Below are positions 61,719-64,000 of a DNA stretch of 64,000 nucleotides, one piece after another; position 1 is the stretch's first letter, and every line of letters starts with the position of its first letter. Both the position numbers and the translations under genes were made by a program. The stretch comes from Massospora cicadina. Its lineage: Eukaryota > Entomophthoromycota > Entomophthoromycetes > Entomophthorales > Entomophthoraceae. Location: positions 34,451 through 98,450 of the forward strand of contig JAKSZP010005601.1 of assembly GCA_022478985.1 (NCBI GenBank), given 5' to 3'. Below the pieces are notes generated by a model. It was given only the letters and a program-made list of their open reading frames with translations, ran no database searches and was not told the origin of the DNA.

Positions 61719-63615
61719 TTTTATTTAACCAAGGAAAGCTGACCAGGGGATGGACAATACCAAAACTGAAACTTCAAAATTAACTCAACAAAAAAATAAC
61801 ATGAATTGACTGCCCTTTTTGGGCATCAAAACACAAAAAGAAATGAGAAAATTACCTACCAGGTGGCATAGTGGTGAGCCGCTTATCCCATCATGATGGA
61901 GGGGGGATTAGGAGGGTCATCATCAGGCTCAGCATTGTAGAGGCGGATTGATGCTGAGAGTAAGGGGGTTGGAGCATCCTTAGGATGAGGGTTGAGACGG
62001 AGTAGATAGTTGTTGAGATCAACTATTTGGGCCTGGATTAAAGCCTCTATAAGTTTGGCAACGTTGTATTTGGCCTGGATGCAGATGTTAAGAAGTTGTT
62101 CTAATTTCACAGTTTTCTGTTCTTGTGGTGCATGTGGATGAGGAAAAATCTGCCAGTTCAGCAACATGCTTGACAGCCTTGGTGGTAGTTTTGTAAAGGC
62201 ATTGGATTTCCTCTTTTGTGGTAGGAGGAAAATTGGAGGGGAACAAGAGGGTGTGCAGCCCATTTTTAAATTCTGCAACCAATTTTTCACATAGTATGCA
62301 AATATGGAGATTATTAGACTTGTCCACCACGTCTGTGGCAAGCTGGTGGTCACTTTGGAAAAAGCTTTGGGTTTGCGGACATATCAGCTAGTCAGGGCTG
62401 TGGTATCAAAGTCTGAATTCAGGTAAAGTGTTAAATCAATTGGATAGCTCAGTGGTGGGACAATTTCATCTGATTTGGTTACTTTCTTTAATAAGTTCCT
62501 GGGATTATGATTGATTTGGGAAGATATGTGGGTAGGTGATTTTGGTTTGGTAGGTTTTGGGGTGGGTGATTTTCTGGATTGAACAGTGGTCCAATCCTGC
62601 ACCCAATTGGTTGGCATGGGTATGCATTGGCCAACTTGGGTTTGAGGTGCTAGATTTTGCTTCTGATTTGAGTGCATGGCCTGTGGGGGTGGGGGTAGCC
62701 AAAATCCCCACTCAATTGCTGTTGGTGTGGCCTCATGGGTGGTGTTGTCCATGTTTTCAGGGTGTGAAGTATATTGACATACCTTTTTGGTGTGGTCCAA
62801 TTAATAACAGAGGAGGCAAATTGTGCAACCGTTGTCAGTGCAGTCCCAAAAGAAATGGTCAGTTGCAGATGGGATATAGGCATGTAGTGGGATGTGCTGG
62901 GCCATGTTCAGCTGGTGGGGGTAATAGTGGCCATTGCCTGAGGTGCTGTGAGGCATTCAGCACCACTTGGGACAACGAATTGGAGGTTAGGGTTTTTTCC
63001 ATAAGTGGACAACCCTGACATCAAATCCTCATAAATTGTTTAAGGGGAAGGTGTGAGGGGAGGTTCACAAAGGTTACCACAAGTGTGATATCATCTGGGA
63101 GGCGTGTTCAATGATGGTAATGGGAGTATTTTTATAAATTAATTATGTATCTGCTGCAGTGGCTGCATCCTCTTTAGTGGGAGTATGATATCAAAATAGC
63201 CCTTGTATGGTCAGAAGTTGATAAAACCTGCTGGTGTGAAGGTGGCCATTGACAGCTTAATTATTGCTTTGTCAGCATATGGGAATAGATGTCTGTACTC
63301 AACGTGGAGGCAAAAGCAGATATTGGATCAGGCTAGGGCTAGGGGTGGGGTGGGTTGGGTGGGCTCATGCGAGGTGGAATACTAGGTCCTTTGGGGGACA
63401 TAGCAACTATGTATTTGGCAGACTGGATGAGCCAGCCTGCACATGTTTGCCTTCTGGGCGGTACATGCTAGCGGGTGGAGCACTGCTGCCCCTTACTGGG
63501 GCACCTGGTGGTGGATCAGAGGACAAAAATTTGGAGATTGGTGCAGTGTTGTGATGGAAAATCAACTTGTTTTTCTAAAATTGCTCAAAATTGATGTTGA
63601 GCAGAAAAGAAAAAC
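61719..63615 (-). mobile_element. ORF1-only retroposon, minus strand
   Basis: 1.9 kb bounded by a perfect 18-bp direct repeat. On the minus strand it carries one gag/ORF1-like coding region, a short 3' untranslated part and an end reading AAATAAAAA, which includes AATAAA. There is no endonuclease or RT region. This is the architecture of a half-LINE or a retrocopied gag-like gene. Confidence 0.75.
61883..63560 (-). pseudogene. ORF1/gag-like relic with zinc knuckle in the ORF1-only retroposon
   Basis: From right to left: a Pro-rich start (SSDPPPGAPVRGSSAPPAS near 63520-63460), a decayed middle, then a CCHC knuckle CLLCY.LDHTKKVC (62820-62775, one stop). A polar, Pro-rich segment follows, open from 62800 to 62384. 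The C-terminal part alternates between two frames (LYKTTTKAVKHVAELADFSS; LEQLLNICIQAKYNVAKLIE) and ends with EPDDDPPNPPSIMMG at 61883. The knuckle has the same CYxxxHT look as the LINE ORF1 here. It is presumably an RNA-binding protein. Only a few lesions are visible in its C-terminal half, so it is younger than the LINEs. Confidence 0.65.
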
Positions 63616-63633
63616 CAATTTTTTGTTCCCTGT
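63616..63633. repeat. Target-site duplication, right, of the ORF1-only retroposon
   Basis: CAATTTTTTGTTCCCTGT, identical to 61701-61718. Confidence 0.85.
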
Positions 63634-64000
63634 GTTATATATATATTTTATTGACTATTTTATAATTTTAGATGTATTTTTATTGATTATTTCATACTTT
63701 TTAGTGATTTTTTGAAGTCAGTTCTTTTTCACAAAATTTTTATTCCACATATCAAACATTTTGCTATTAATCTAATTTATCCAAATTCTTTATACCACTA
63801 AAGACCTTATAAAACCTTTATATCTAGTTTGATCAAGGTACTTTTGTCTTTATAAAATGTATATAAGCAATTATGAAACATTGTTTTTTGCATTAGAAGA
63901 GGTTCAAATGTTCAACCTTGTATATATACATCATTCTAAATTTTCTTTTTGTCTGCCTATCAAGTAAATAATTAATTTATTTCTTTTTAATGTCAACCAA
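63634..64000. other. AT-rich end of window
   Basis: No recognised feature. It is the continuation of the pre-insertion sequence left of 61701. Confidence 0.5.

Noticed and set aside
62557..63018. 153-codon open frame on the plus strand
   Set aside because: Antisense of the Pro-rich minus-strand ORF1-like region; polyadenylation signal, CCHC knuckle and element orientation all favour the minus strand.
1..64000. CRISPR array, bacterial operons or intact cellular genes
   Set aside because: No regularly spaced identical repeats, no Shine-Dalgarno-led gene clusters, and no intact long frames.

Overview
The window is a eukaryotic, AT-rich, intergenic region made almost entirely of decayed transposable elements. 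I found no intact cellular gene, no rRNA, no convincing tRNA, no CRISPR array and no bacterial operon. Every long coding frame is broken by stops and frameshifts, so the features are reported as pseudogenes inside named elements. The host lineage is not resolved. A fragment of a transposon-like protein family I associate with arthropods and cnidarians (61030-61600, minus) and a Helentron-like terminal segment (about 58895-59010) point to an animal. The W..AGF repeat protein of the LINE family would also fit a repeat-rich, AT-rich early-diverging fungus.

Layout, left half. Positions 1-7357 hold LINE copy A (plus strand, 5' end cut by the window edge), followed directly by a small SINE-like element (7358-7488). 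A second SINE lies at 8712-8854. Ty3/gypsy element G1 (plus, 8944-16642) has 1.27 kb LTRs, a primer-binding site, a polypurine tract and a 5-bp target duplication, but has lost gag, protease and most of the reverse transcriptase. LINE copy B (plus, 17673-25613) is complete end to end and again carries the SINE at its 3' end. Its target duplication lies outside the SINE, so LINE and SINE inserted as one unit.

Layout, middle. Positions 30786-55763 form a nest of three gypsy elements. An old element G4 (plus) received G2 (minus, 30927-40457, same family as G1 but with gag and pol) in its 5' LTR, and G3 (plus, 45352-51227) in its body. G4 resumes as pol at 51228-54801 and ends in its 3' LTR at 55130-55763.

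Layout, right. Positions 57820-60456 contain an imperfect inverted repeat about 2.2 kb apart, enclosing a Helentron-like segment and a degenerate GT-rich minisatellite. Then follow a SINE with a perfect 15-bp target duplication (60815-60942), the transposon-protein fragment, and an ORF1-only retroposon (minus, 61719-63615) flanked by a perfect 18-bp duplication.

The most interesting points are: (1) three ultra-short retroposed insertions of 20-30 nt that share one 3' tail and have perfect target duplications; (2) a protein-like frame antisense to pol, conserved between G1 and G2; (3) an array of small hairpins just downstream of integrase in the same family; (4) a 277-bp patch of near identity between the otherwise diverged LINE copies, suggesting gene conversion; (5) the LINE-SINE composite; (6) the ORF1-only element. 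All alignments were done by eye.
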